A stretch of DNA of 64,000 nt from Bacteroidota bacterium (GCA_016713925.1 JADJOH010000006.1:248001-312000); one strand, 5' to 3'; shown: positions 26,151-34,124, counted from the first letter of the stretch. Notes: generated by a model from the letters alone, not told the origin. Program-made: numbers and translations.

Positions 26151-26374
26151 AGAAATAGTAGACGATGTTCAATGTGGTAAAAGTGGCCATGCCTGTGTCG
26201 TAAATTAGTAGTGAGATTGTTGCACTAAAATAGATTATTTTTATTTGCGGATATACCCGTTTCTTGAAATGCTGACCTTTACAGATCTGAATAAAATGTG
26301 AATCTTTTGCGGGTATTTAAATAGCCATCCCATGGACCGATAGTTTTAATGGATAAGATTCCTAAAGAATGGAG

Positions 26375-26449
26375 AAGCCCTTACCCGAAATCCTTTTAAT
26401 ATCTCCTTTTAATAGAGAAGGTATTAAAACGAAATCAAGGTATGGGCTT
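26375..26449. repeat. Nested imperfect inverted repeat (about 75 bp)
   Basis: AAGCCCTTACC (26375-26385) pairs with GGTATGGGCTT (26439-26449). Inside it TTTTAATA (26394-26401) pairs with TATTAAAA (26422-26429), and TCTC (26402-26405) with GAGA (26415-26418). The stretches between the arms both contain CGAAATC as a direct repeat. T6 follows on the plus strand. It sits between the 3' end of the carbonic anhydrase gene and the 5' end of the MFS gene; the surrounding 26151-26473 spacer is otherwise featureless. Confidence 0.65.
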
Positions 26450-26473
26450 TTTTGCAACAGGATCAGTGAAGGG

Positions 26474-27124
26474 TTACTTATTTTTCCCCAGATGCATCGT
26501 CTCCGGGAGAAAAGTAACAGCACCGGTACTGATGTCATGCGTCCCTCCAATAATACCGATGGATCCGCTTTCAATGAGATCTTTTAGTATAGAACTTCTT
26601 TCCATAATAGACTTAACGGTTCTTTTCACATTGATAATTGCCACTTTTTCTACAAACTCGCTATTCGATGAATTGCGGTTATCCTTAATGGTTAGTTCAT
26701 CATCTACCGCAGGTCTTATTTTGGAGAGCAGGGAGGTCAGGTTCCCCATTTCTACATGGTCGCAGGCACCTTTTACCGCACCGCATTTTGTATGGCCGAG
26801 TACAACAATAATCTTTGAACCGGCCACCTTGCATCCAAATTCCATACTGCCAAGGATGTCTTCATTGATAATATTGCCGGCAATGCGGACACTGAAAACA
26901 TCTCCCAGTCCCTGGTCAAAAATCAATTCTGCAGATGTACGACTGTCAATGCAGCTTAGTATCACTGCGAAGGGGTGTTGACCGTCCGAGGTTTCATTGG
27001 CTTGCTGGAGAAGATTCCGGTTAACTTTCAGATTGTTTACAAACCTTTTATTTCCTTCTTTTAATAGTTCTAAGGCCATTTGAGGAGTAATGGCTTCCTG
27101 CATCTCTTTCGTCAACGTTTTCAT
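26474..27124 (-). CDS. Beta-carbonic anhydrase
   Basis: This 216-residue beta-class carbonic anhydrase interconverts CO2 and bicarbonate in the cytoplasm. The zinc ligands are visible: C58 in SCIDSR (with D60-x-R catalytic dyad), H111 and C114 in VLGHTKCGAV. The helix before them, PQMALELLKEGNKRFVNN, is the standard N-terminal arm. Length agrees with the family. It is a single gene with an AT-rich upstream region; no clear TAnnTTTG element is visible. The gene ends next to the nested inverted repeat at 26375-26449, which may serve as its terminator in part. Confidence 0.93.
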   Translation of the reverse strand: MKTLTKEMQEAITPQMALELLKEGNKRFVNNLKVNRNLLQQANETSDGQHPFAVILSCIDSRTSAELIFDQGLGDVFSVRIAGNIINEDILGSMEFGCKVAGSKIIVVLGHTKCGAVKGACDHVEMGNLTSLLSKIRPAVDDELTIKDNRNSSNSEFVEKVAIINVKRTVKSIMERSSILKDLIESGSIGIIGGTHDISTGAVTFLPETMHLGKNK

Positions 27125-27262
27125 AGTTGTTTTATTTAAGTGATATTTTAAACTCGTTCATGGAATCAGTATTTTCACTTCCTCTAAACGTAGAATAAGG
27201 TGTTCAGATTTAACTTTATTTAAAAGATCAGGCAAACTAATATAGCTATTTTAAATGAAGTT

Positions 27263-27775
27263 TTAACGATGTTGATCAAACAGAATCACATTCCCATCGG
27301 GATCTTTAACCATAAAACTGGCAGGCCCTTTGGAGTTTTTATCTGCTTCATTGTCGATAGATATCCCCTTGCTTTTTAATTGCTCCTGAATCTCTCTGAC
27401 ATCATCAAACTTTTCCAAATCTTTTGCATTTTCATCCCAGCCCGGATTAAAGGTGAGAATATTCCCTTCGAACATACCCTGAAACAGTCCGATGAGTACA
27501 TTCTCGTTTTTCATAATCAGGTAATTCATTTCCATCCCTCCACCGAAAACAGTAAAGCCAAGGTGTTCATAGAATTCTTTTGAGGTCTTAAGATCTTTAA
27601 CACTAAGACTTACTGAAAATGCTCCGAGTTTCATGTTTTTTTCTGTTAGGATTGATTTATTAGGCGAGAGAATGGTGAATGCCTTTTCAGGTTCAGTCGC
27701 ATTCAACGTTTTAAAATAGACTCCAAGTCCGAAGGAAAGGAGTAGTCCTGCAATGACGATGATTTTTTTGTTCAT
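27263..27775 (-). CDS. VOC (glyoxalase-like) family protein
   Basis: This 170-residue protein has an N-terminal hydrophobic segment (residues 4-22) followed by a vicinal-oxygen-chelate domain. The domain begins at MKLGAFSVSLSVKDLKTSKEFYEHLGF (residue 48 on) and ends FMVKDPDGNVILFDQ, the usual paired beta-alpha-beta-beta-beta modules. Glyoxalase I, dioxygenases and antibiotic-binding proteins share the fold; the metal residues are incomplete, so its function is uncertain. An internal start at residue 48 would give a soluble cytoplasmic form without the signal segment. Confidence 0.8.
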   Translation of the reverse strand: MNKKIIVIAGLLLSFGLGVYFKTLNATEPEKAFTILSPNKSILTEKNMKLGAFSVSLSVKDLKTSKEFYEHLGFTVFGGGMEMNYLIMKNENVLIGLFQGMFEGNILTFNPGWDENAKDLEKFDDVREIQEQLKSKGISIDNEADKNSKGPASFMVKDPDGNVILFDQHR

Positions 27776-27882
27776 GTGGTTGGTTTTATTTGATTATAAT
27801 TTATACTTCAACTAAATTCCCTCCTTCTGACATTCCGGACATTACTCGCCCTTTTTGTAAAACTATATCACTTCCCCTAATT

Positions 27883-28075
27883 CCCGTAGGGACGTCATCC
27901 TGGTGGACGTCATCCTGGTTAGACCCGTAGGGACGTCATCCTGGTTAGTCCCGTAGGGACGTCATCCTGGTTAGACCCGTAGGGACGTCATCCTGGTTAG
28001 TCCCGTAGGGACGTCATCCTGGTTAGACCCGTAGGGACGTCATCCTGGTTAGTCCCGTAGGGACACAACACTGGT
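27883..28075 (+). repeat. 26-bp minisatellite, about seven copies
   Basis: Unit CCCGTAGGGACGTCATCCTG followed by GTTAGA or GTTAGT is repeated head to tail from 27883 to 28075. The last base alternates A, T, A, T, so the true period is 52 bp. The second copy lacks its first seven bases, and the last unit decays to CCCGTAGGGACACAACACTGG. Copies are otherwise identical, indicating recent expansion. There are no unique spacers, so it is not CRISPR. Confidence 0.92.
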
Positions 28076-28105
28076 AAACAACAGATACACTTCTCCCTTT
28101 TTTCA

Positions 28106-28134
28106 CGCCCTACCGACCGCAGGTCGGTAGGGCG
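28106..28134. repeat. Perfect 13-bp hairpin
   Basis: CGCCCTACCGACC (28106-28118), loop GCA, GGTCGGTAGGGCG (28122-28134). It lies between the minisatellite and the 3' end of the DoxX gene. No T-run follows on either side within a few bases, so it is more likely a repetitive palindrome than a terminator. Confidence 0.7.
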
Positions 28135-28197
28135 GCAGAATCAGAACGTACGACTTTTAGGCTTAGACTAACTGGAAGTTAATGCCCGGTAAGAACT

Positions 28198-28575
28198 TTA
28201 CTTTATTAACGGCAAGTACTTTTCTCTGTTCTCATAGATCACCCAAATTTCTATAGCTAATAATACAATTGCAATGGGTAGCCCTGAAGGGGAATCTATA
28301 ATATGTGTCAATAGTATCCCGATGATGATTGGGAATATAATTAACGCTCCCAATGCCCTGAATCGACTTGTAATAAATAGTATCCCACCGAGAATTTCAA
28401 TGAATCCAATTAATGGCATGATCCAACCAATATTCATAAATGCTCTCATCAAATTTAACATGTTCTCCGGTAAATCTTTCGGCATAGGCATATAGAAAAA
28501 GAATTTATTGAGCCCTGAATTGATGAACATTAATCCTGTTAGCAAGCAGACTACAAAGAGTATTTTATTCTTCAT
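28198..28575 (-). CDS. DoxX-like membrane protein
   Basis: This 125-residue protein has four hydrophobic helices and the DoxX-family layout: LFVVCLLTGLMFINSGLNKF at the start, then an IGFIEILGGILFITSRFRALGALI segment and a third and fourth helix around IGILLTHIID and IVLLAIEIWVIY. DoxX proteins are small inner-membrane proteins, some tied to quinone-dependent thiosulphate or redox homeostasis. No specific partner gene is adjacent, so the role is open. Confidence 0.82.
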   Translation of the reverse strand: MKNKILFVVCLLTGLMFINSGLNKFFFYMPMPKDLPENMLNLMRAFMNIGWIMPLIGFIEILGGILFITSRFRALGALIIFPIIIGILLTHIIDSPSGLPIAIVLLAIEIWVIYENREKYLPLIK

Positions 28576-28743
28576 TTTTTATTGAATTCTGTGTTCGTAA
28601 AAATACAATGTTTTTTGAAATGCGTTGAGTTCTTCTTAATTTGTTATGAATAGATAAACATGTTTTCCGGTTTGAATTTCAAGAGGAAACCAGCAAACCG
28701 GAAATGAAAAGGACTAAATATTTTTATGATGTTGTGAATATGG

Positions 28744-29050
28744 TCAAGGATGAATTCTTTTTAGATAAAGAGAACAAAGCACTATCCAACCGAGAATAGT
28801 TCCTTCAATGATGCGTTGATAGAGACCGGCATAGGAGGAGTGAAGTTCTCCGGAAAGTTTGCCTATAAATATAACAGTGATGAGACCACTAAAAAATCCG
28901 GCAATGACCATCCATTTTCCCTTTGGCCATGTGCGTGCCGCTACACCAAGCAGGAAAAGACAGAGTGGTACAATGAAATAGGTGAGGAGTCCTGTAGTAG
29001 TATGAATGACCTGTGCAATACTGGCATTTGTCTTATTTATTTTATTTTGT
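28744..29050 (-). pseudogene. Truncated membrane protein remnant (DUF998-like C-terminus)
   Basis: On the minus strand a frame open from about 29085 to TGA at 28746-28744 encodes a membrane protein tail. It reads ASIAQVIHTTTGLLTYFIVP, then a helix around LCLFLLGVAARTWPKGKW, then VIAGFFSGLITVIF and a final GLYQRIIEGTILGWIVLCSLYL. This last segment resembles the end of DUF998-type membrane proteins. The only in-frame ATG lies mid-helix, and no N-terminal half precedes it (a TAA stops the frame near 29086), so it looks like a 5'-deleted gene. Confidence 0.6.
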
Positions 29051-29168
29051 GAAGACGAGATATGAAAATTTATTCTTTTGTAAAAGATTTATTCAAGAGT
29101 TGATAGTGTTACACTGACCTTTTATAAAAAGAATAAAACCATTCCCGGGCTTTGCATTTCTGTAATGC

Positions 29169-29693
29169 TCACTCTAAAGGGTAAGGACATTCTTCTATTT
29201 CCGGAAACCGGATGCTAAAATTAATCTGGGTAATGAGCCACTGTGCTTCGGCATACACCAGCGTCCATCGCTCCTGGCCCCATTGGATGATTTTATTTTC
29301 TGATAGGAAGGCATAGTCAAAAGATACCGTCGCAAGAGGTGTGTCGGCTTTAATCTCTATATTAAATATCTTTTCTTCCTGCATTTTGGTTGTAGAACAT
29401 ATTTCTCTGATGAATCGCGTGGCAGTAGATACCGATATCCCCTGAAAGTCGGGATTGCTTTTTTTAATGGACATTTCCGTAGGAGCTGACATGATCCCAA
29501 CAAGCGAAGTCTTCTTGTCAAAAAGTATGGAGTAGAATAGTGTACTATCCTTCTCCACAATCGATCGTTGAAAATCGTTAATGACTTTCCGGATCCGTAT
29601 CGAGCTGCTGTCTGCAGTTGTGGCCTGCACTTGTGTTGTGAGATGGAGAAACAGGAGGGAGAAGAGGAGGTGAAGAATATTGATTTTTTTCAC
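29169..29693 (-). CDS. Exported SnoaL/NTF2-like protein
   Basis: This 174-residue protein has a signal peptide (first 25 residues, ending VQA-T). An NTF2-like domain follows, with a leading helix IRIRKVINDFQRSIVEKDSTLFYSI and strands ending in TWxLVYAEAQWLITQINFSIR. It belongs to the same broad superfamily as the lipoprotein at 18573 but is not a close copy. It is periplasmic by prediction; the ligand or activity is unknown. Position next to the truncated membrane protein remnant and a repeat-rich leader gives no functional hint. Confidence 0.75.
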   Translation of the reverse strand: MKKINILHLLFSLLFLHLTTQVQATTADSSSIRIRKVINDFQRSIVEKDSTLFYSILFDKKTSLVGIMSAPTEMSIKKSNPDFQGISVSTATRFIREICSTTKMQEEKIFNIEIKADTPLATVSFDYAFLSENKIIQWGQERWTLVYAEAQWLITQINFSIRFPEIEECPYPLE

Positions 29694-30057
29694 AATGCTT
29701 TTTGTTAGGTTGAATCATTAAATAGGTTAGGGTACCGCACGAAGCGGATGACCAAATTTAGGATTTTTTACGCTTCGTTCGGTATGGAAGGCTTTTCCTG
29801 AAACTCAAAAAACACCCGGCTTACATTTAAATCATCAAATATGAAAATCCAAACATCCCCTCGCAAGGCTTCGCGATCAAAAACCTCTTATAATAAAATA
29901 TCCCATTTTAAATCACGAGGCTTCGCAATTAAATCATCAAACCTGTCTCCCGCCAGGGAAATCTTCAAATCATTCCATCACGAGGCCTCGCGATCAAATT
30001 TTCAAATCATTCCATTTTCAAATTTTCAAATTTTCAAATCATCAATTCATCAATTGA
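29694..30057. other. Repeat-rich spacer
   Basis: No gene is supported. It has a 14-bp inverted pair (29735-29748 TACCGCACGAAGCG with 29772-29785, one mismatch). Three short repeats of the type CGAGGCNTCGC, the first as the variant CGCAAGGCTTCGCG, occur near 29862, 29918 and 29980. The CTTCAAACCTGTCTCCCGC-type hairpin string is shared with 1316-1347. Runs of TTTTCAAA with an 8-bp period fill 29995-30040. Confidence 0.5.
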
Positions 30058-31263
30058 TCAATTCCTCACCCCCGTCCAATTCACAAACAAGTTCTCTGAA
30101 ATCGACATGGTATTGTTTTTAAAATAATACAATCCTCCCCAACTATAATAAACGCGACTATACTCGGTTTGAATACCGTTTTTAATGACTTTTATTTTGG
30201 TGACCACACGATTGCGTTCTACGATGTCTTCACGCGTGATTTTTTCGCTTTCATTAGCAGGCGTGAATCCCGAAGGCGCATCGTTACCATTGCTCGTGGT
30301 TGAGGTGACTTTAAGAGGATCTTCACCGCTCGTGACTTTTAACTTTTTATTTAAGCCATCGTCACCGGAGTTATTTCTTCCTCTTCGCTTTTCGTCCTGA
30401 TCGCCGCTGCCCTTGGCTGTTCTGGATTGCTCTTCTCCTGAAGAGACTTTTGCAGCTGACGTGTTGCTTTCGCCTTCCGAACCGGTTGCAAGGGCTTTCT
30501 TATCCTCATCGCCCGCTCCCGGTGGGGTAGTGATGGCCTCAGGTGTAGGTTCATTATGGGTGCCAGCCGTTAAAGTTGGAGGTGTATCCGCAACAGGTGT
30601 TGGTACAGGAGCCGGAGCTGGTGGTGGTTCAGTGGCTATCGGTTCCGGGGCGGGAGTTGGATTCACCGGCGACTCATTGCCGGAGCCTGTTCCTCCTGTT
30701 GGAGTACCGGTTTCATTTCCGATTTGAGTTTCAGCGGGCTGAGTAGAATTTTGTGTCGGAGCTGCAGTTTCTTCTTCCGTGTCTCTGGAGATGGCCGACA
30801 ATATCGACTTGGAGTAATCCGTATCGAAATTGAATTCATCCAGGTTCTGATCGTATTTGATATTGGCTACCGGCTGGTTGTAGATGACCATGTTCTCCGC
30901 GTTTTGGAGGAAGAGTTTGACACCGATTTTATAGGGATCGAAGCCGTTGCTTATGCGACCTGCCGGAGCCTTGGTATTGATCTGAATCGTTTTAGTAATG
31001 TAGCCCGGTTTGGTGAAAATGAGCGTGTACTGCTTATTGAAGTCGAGCTTGAAACGGAGTTTGCTGGATCCGTTTTGGGTGAAGGCGTCCTTACCGTCTT
31101 TCTTGACTTTAATGACGACTTCCTTCATATCGCCTTTTTCAATTTCTAATTTGACAGGAACTTCCAGAAAGTTCTGTTGTGCTGCCAGACTCCCCGAGAA
31201 GAGGAGAAGGAAGGATAAAAGACGGAAATTCAGCCTTTTTGAGGTCGGTAAATGCTGTAACAT
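30058..31263 (-). CDS. Exported protein with PEGA-like N-domain and long Pro/Thr/Glu linker
   Basis: The chosen start is the ATG at 31263 (MLQHLPTSKRLNFRLLSFLLLFSG), which gives a proper signal peptide; the frame is open to 31365 but that part has none. The mature protein has a beta domain of about 100 residues (VVIKVKKDGKDAF ... KLRFKLDFNKQYTLIFTKPGYITKTIQI) like PEGA or carboxypeptidase-regulatory folds. A long low-complexity Pro/Thr/Glu/Ala/Gly linker (about residues 175-340) and a small C-terminal domain (NRVVTKIKVIKNGIQTEYSRVYYSW) follow. It is likely a surface or envelope protein; function unknown. It is divergent from the gene at 31364. Confidence 0.75.
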   Translation of the reverse strand: MLQHLPTSKRLNFRLLSFLLLFSGSLAAQQNFLEVPVKLEIEKGDMKEVVIKVKKDGKDAFTQNGSSKLRFKLDFNKQYTLIFTKPGYITKTIQINTKAPAGRISNGFDPYKIGVKLFLQNAENMVIYNQPVANIKYDQNLDEFNFDTDYSKSILSAISRDTEEETAAPTQNSTQPAETQIGNETGTPTGGTGSGNESPVNPTPAPEPIATEPPPAPAPVPTPVADTPPTLTAGTHNEPTPEAITTPPGAGDEDKKALATGSEGESNTSAAKVSSGEEQSRTAKGSGDQDEKRRGRNNSGDDGLNKKLKVTSGEDPLKVTSTTSNGNDAPSGFTPANESEKITREDIVERNRVVTKIKVIKNGIQTEYSRVYYSWGGLYYFKNNTMSISENLFVNWTGVRN

Positions 31264-31363
31264 AAGGCAATCATTAGGCAATCGTTGGTTGGTTGCGGCA
31301 TTGGTTGTATTTATTAGCAACTTTCTGCCGCTTTTTGGAGTAGAAACCTGAAATTTGAGCGCC

Positions 31364-31852
31364 ATGATGAACTATCATTTCAACCCATTTCGGACTTCTG
31401 TCCTGAAAAGCAAACTACTGCTCCTGGTCGCAGGAATGAATCTTTTTTCATGCCTTTCTTACAGTCAGTCGCCGGGTAAGGGGGAAACAGTGGAGTTTAT
31501 TAATAAAGTCCTGGGTGAACGGATTCAGGTCGAGCTGAAAACTGGCACTATCCTTGTCAGCTTCCGCGACGAAAACGGCAACCTGCTCCGCGAGGACAAG
31601 GCCCCTTCTCCCGATCTTGATCTTACCATTACCTATGAACCGGAGGATAAGCTATTGTGTATTCCCTGCATGAAGGACCAACCCGAATGCGTGACGCGTA
31701 CCCTCGTGGTGCAGAAAATAAAAAGAGGATACGGGCGTTTGAGTATTCCCGTAGCCAGTGAAAAAGATTTTTATTCCTTACAGAAAGCCTTCGATCATCT
31801 GATCCGGATTCTTTCAGAAAACAAGTATAAAGATGCGATTACTCTGGATTAA
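31364..31852 (+). CDS. Exported protein of unknown function, first of three-gene operon
   Basis: This protein of about 162 residues starts at one of two consecutive ATGs (31364 or 31367); the frame is open to a TTG at 31355. A signal peptide (KLLLLVAGMNLFSCLSYSQ) is present with a possible lipobox cysteine in LFSC. The mature domain is beta-rich, with a CIPCMKDQPEC cysteine cluster that may form disulphides or bind metal. No family is recognised. It overlaps the next TPR gene by 20 bases, so the three genes 31364-32743 are co-transcribed. Confidence 0.75.
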   Translation: MMNYHFNPFRTSVLKSKLLLLVAGMNLFSCLSYSQSPGKGETVEFINKVLGERIQVELKTGTILVSFRDENGNLLREDKAPSPDLDLTITYEPEDKLLCIPCMKDQPECVTRTLVVQKIKRGYGRLSIPVASEKDFYSLQKAFDHLIRILSENKYKDAITLD

Positions 31853-32348
31853 AATTATACTCTTGTTCTTGCCTTTTACGCTGGTAGCACAGGACAAGAA
31901 GAAATCGGATGCCCACTTCAATAAGGGGATTCAATATTTCTCACAGAATAAAATCAAGGATGCACTCAAGGCATTCGAGTTATCCATTCAGGCCGATAGT
32001 ACCAACTACGATGCATGGATCAAGCGGGGCTTTATGAAGAGTATGCTTGGCGATTTTGAAGGAGAGATGCAGGACTATAATCATGTGATCGCTTTCGACA
32101 AAGACCATGTCAATGCCTATATTTCCAGAGGGGCGGCCTATAATCGTTTGAGTGAATTCGAGAAGGGCATTGAAGATTTCAACAGAGCCATTGAACTTGA
32201 CCCCTCCAACCAGGAAGCTTATAATAACCGTGGCTTTGCGAAAAAAGCGCAGGGAAATAAAGAAGGGGCATGCGACGACTGGAATAAGTCAAAGCAGCTC
32301 GGAAATGCAGAAGCCAAAATCATCTTAAAAAACAATTATTGTAAATGA
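31833..32348 (+). CDS. Exported TPR protein
   Basis: This 171-residue protein starts with a signal peptide (MRLLWIKIILLFLPFTLVAQ). It has about three to four tetratricopeptide repeats: AHFNKGIQYFSQNKIKDALKAFELSIQAD, DAWIKRGFMKSMLGDFEGEMQDYN, NAYISRGAAYNRLSEFEKGIEDFNRAIELDP and EAYNNRGFAKKAQGN. TPR domains bind partner proteins. It overlaps the previous gene by 20 bases and the next by 4 (ATGA). It is probably periplasmic. Confidence 0.88.
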   Translation: MRLLWIKIILLFLPFTLVAQDKKKSDAHFNKGIQYFSQNKIKDALKAFELSIQADSTNYDAWIKRGFMKSMLGDFEGEMQDYNHVIAFDKDHVNAYISRGAAYNRLSEFEKGIEDFNRAIELDPSNQEAYNNRGFAKKAQGNKEGACDDWNKSKQLGNAEAKIILKNNYCK

Positions 32349-32743
32349 AACGTGCCATTACTTATTCGCTGGGAACCATCCTTGCTTTTACCATTATGCT
32401 CTGCGTTTTCAGTATCGCGAAGAGTGAAGAAGATATCAACCGTTGTCTGGTGAAATACCGCAGCGAATGGTCGAAGCCCTGTTCGCAATGTCAGGATTAT
32501 TCCAAAAGTTACCGGGCCTATTTCCGCAATGAATGCAAGGAGAATTTAGATGTGAAAGTAGCATCACAGGAAGCCGATAAGCGATGGAAGACCTTTTCCC
32601 GACTGAATATGCAGCCCGGTGATTCCATCGTCGCTTATGCCTGCAAGGGAACCGGAAAATACCTCTACTGGGTACGTAAAGCCGGCGATGCGGTGATCGT
32701 TTTTCCGACCGACGAAGAAATCAACAATCAATACGCCAAGTAA
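32345..32743 (+). CDS. Small exported protein with two CxxC-like pairs
   Basis: This 132-residue protein has an N-terminal hydrophobic segment (residues 5-24, signal peptide or anchor) and a mature part with SKPCSQCQDYSK, FRNECKEN and AYACKGTGKY cysteines. These may form disulphides. It is the last gene of the 31364-32743 operon (4-bp overlap with the TPR gene). No family is recognised. The TIGR02757 gene on the opposite strand converges six bases downstream. Confidence 0.7.
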   Translation: MKRAITYSLGTILAFTIMLCVFSIAKSEEDINRCLVKYRSEWSKPCSQCQDYSKSYRAYFRNECKENLDVKVASQEADKRWKTFSRLNMQPGDSIVAYACKGTGKYLYWVRKAGDAVIVFPTDEEINNQYAK

Positions 32744-32749
32744 TTTCCT

Positions 32750-33529
32750 CTATTTAAATCCTTCTATTGCTCCCAATCCAAAGAGGGCGAAATCGTATTT
32801 TACGGGATCTGCGGGATCCATCGTTCGTAGGTTGGCAGTGAGTTCTTCCACGGCTTTCCAGTCGTCTTGTGTGCGTGTGAGGAGATGCAGCGAGCGGGCT
32901 ACGCGTCCGGAGTGAAGATCGAGGGGACAGCAGAGGGAGGAAGCCGGAATTTTTGTCCAGATGCCGAAGTCTACGCCACATTTATCCTTCCTTACCATCC
33001 ACCGTAAAAACATACAAATGCGTTTGGCGGAAGAGTTGCGAAGCGGGTCGGCGAGATGTTTGGCGGTACGGGCGGGAGAGGAGTAGCTCAGCAATTGGCG
33101 ACGGGTGGCGGAGATGGTTTGGGCGAGATTTCCCGAGGCAGCGAAGTTGTTGGAGAAGAGTCCTTCGAGCCCGCCTTCATCCCGGTAGGTTTTCTGCAAG
33201 GCTTTGAAGAGGTAGATGGCATCTTCTCCGTTCATCGTACGGTGAACAAAATCCCCGAATTTCTTGCGTTCGGCTACACTATGATTGACAATAAACTCGG
33301 CCGGACGATCATCCATCCGCTGCATCCATTGTCGGGCATTGCGCAAAATAACGGGCCGCTGTCCCCAGGCAATTAGGGCCGTGAGGAAACCTGCAATTTC
33401 AATATCGGCCTTGCCGGCGAAGAGATGGGGAATGGAGATAGGATCCTGTTCAATGAAGGACGGGTTATTGAATTGCCTTACCTTCTCTTCTAAAAACGAA
33501 TGCAATTCAAACCGGGAGAGTTTCTTCAC
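32750..33529 (-). CDS. TIGR02757 family protein
   Basis: This 259-residue protein is of the conserved Bacteroidota/Spirochaetota family TIGR02757 (DUF2400). Typical stretches are IEIAGFLTALIAWGQRPVILRNARQWMQRMDD, CMFLRWMVRKDKCGVDFGIW near residue 170, and CPLDLHSGRVARSLHLLTR. Members are cytoplasmic, helical and conserved with no firmly known role; the DLH-x-GR motif and length suggest an enzyme or nucleic-acid-binding protein, without proof. It is convergent with the 31364 operon. Confidence 0.88.
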   Translation of the reverse strand: MKKLSRFELHSFLEEKVRQFNNPSFIEQDPISIPHLFAGKADIEIAGFLTALIAWGQRPVILRNARQWMQRMDDRPAEFIVNHSVAERKKFGDFVHRTMNGEDAIYLFKALQKTYRDEGGLEGLFSNNFAASGNLAQTISATRRQLLSYSSPARTAKHLADPLRNSSAKRICMFLRWMVRKDKCGVDFGIWTKIPASSLCCPLDLHSGRVARSLHLLTRTQDDWKAVEELTANLRTMDPADPVKYDFALFGLGAIEGFK

Positions 33530-33558
33530 GGGGCCAAATTACGAAGGGCGGGGTAAAA

Positions 33559-33590
33559 AGCGAAGGGCCTCCTGATGGAAGCCCTTTCGC
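33559..33590 (-). terminator. Minus-strand terminator-like hairpin
   Basis: On the minus strand GCGAAAGGGC, a loop of about 12 bases, then GCCCTTCGC is followed by TTTTTACC. This would end a transcript coming from the right, before the TIGR02757 gene. Confidence 0.6.
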
Positions 33591-33889
33591 CGTTCGACCG
33601 ATTAAGGCCGGAACAACAAAACCCTTACTGAGAGCAAAACTATATGCATGGAGAGGGTCAATCAAGGGACAAAAGGAACGGGCTGGGAAAAGGGAATCCT
33701 GCATTATTTCCGTATTCGCTATTTTCCATACATGGAAAATGGTTGTAATTCAATCAATTAAATGTGTTTTTTATCGACTATCTCTGGATTGAAAATGATA
33801 TTAAATCTCATTTTTCTAAAAATATTGTTGCTGTAAACTGCTGATTTATAGTACGCTTTGATTTATTACAAAATGGCCTAAAAGACGAA

Positions 33890-33907
33890 GTCCCGCCGAA
33901 GCGGGAC
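33890..33907. repeat. GTCCCGC hairpin
   Basis: GTCCCGC (33890-33896), loop CGAA, GCGGGAC (33901-33907). No T-run follows; similar TCCCG/CGGGA hairpins occur at 39432 and 41830. Confidence 0.6.
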
Positions 33908-34026
33908 CTGGTCTACACAGAAAAGCCAAAACAATTACTGTTTAATAACAAAAACCCTTTACTGCTGCTAAAATAGAGGGCTTCCATCTAATACCAAGGG
34001 ACAAAGGGGTACTCATCGGAAACAAA

Positions 34027-34049
34027 AAAGGACCTTTTTGAGGTCCTTT
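34027..34049 (-). terminator. Terminator downstream of the 34125 small gene
   Basis: AAAGGACC (34027-34034) pairs with GGTCCTTT (34042-34049). On the minus strand the stem is followed by TTTTTTGTTTCC, so it ends transcription of the minus-strand gene at 34125-34328. Confidence 0.7.
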
Positions 34050-34124
34050 ATATTCAATTAATAAATTAACTTACTGTAATACAAGTCGTACCATATGTGC
34101 TATTTTATGGTATTTTGGAAATAA

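Larger units (their letters stand above)
33530..34124. other. Gene-free spacer with hairpins and two similar segments
   Basis: No coding signal is present across 595 bases. Three hairpins are listed separately (33559, 33890, 34027). Two similar segments run in the same orientation: AACAAAACCCTTACTG (33615-33630) followed 34 bases later by CAAGGGACAAAAGG, and AACAAAAACCCTTTTACTG (near 33947-33964) followed by CAAGGGACAAAGGG (33994-34007). A small RNA locus or a decayed element is possible. Confidence 0.4.

Noticed and set aside
27883..28075. Direct repeats suggesting a CRISPR array
   Set aside because: Units are contiguous with no unique spacers and no cas genes are nearby; it is a tandem minisatellite.
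30185..31149. Several plus-strand ORFs (71-141 codons) over the Pro/Thr-rich exported protein gene
   Set aside because: They are antisense shadows of a low-complexity, high-GC linker region.
33507..33704. 65-codon minus-strand ORF upstream of the TIGR02757 gene
   Set aside because: It overlaps the terminator hairpin at 33559-33590 and the start of the real gene; proline-rich noise-like composition.
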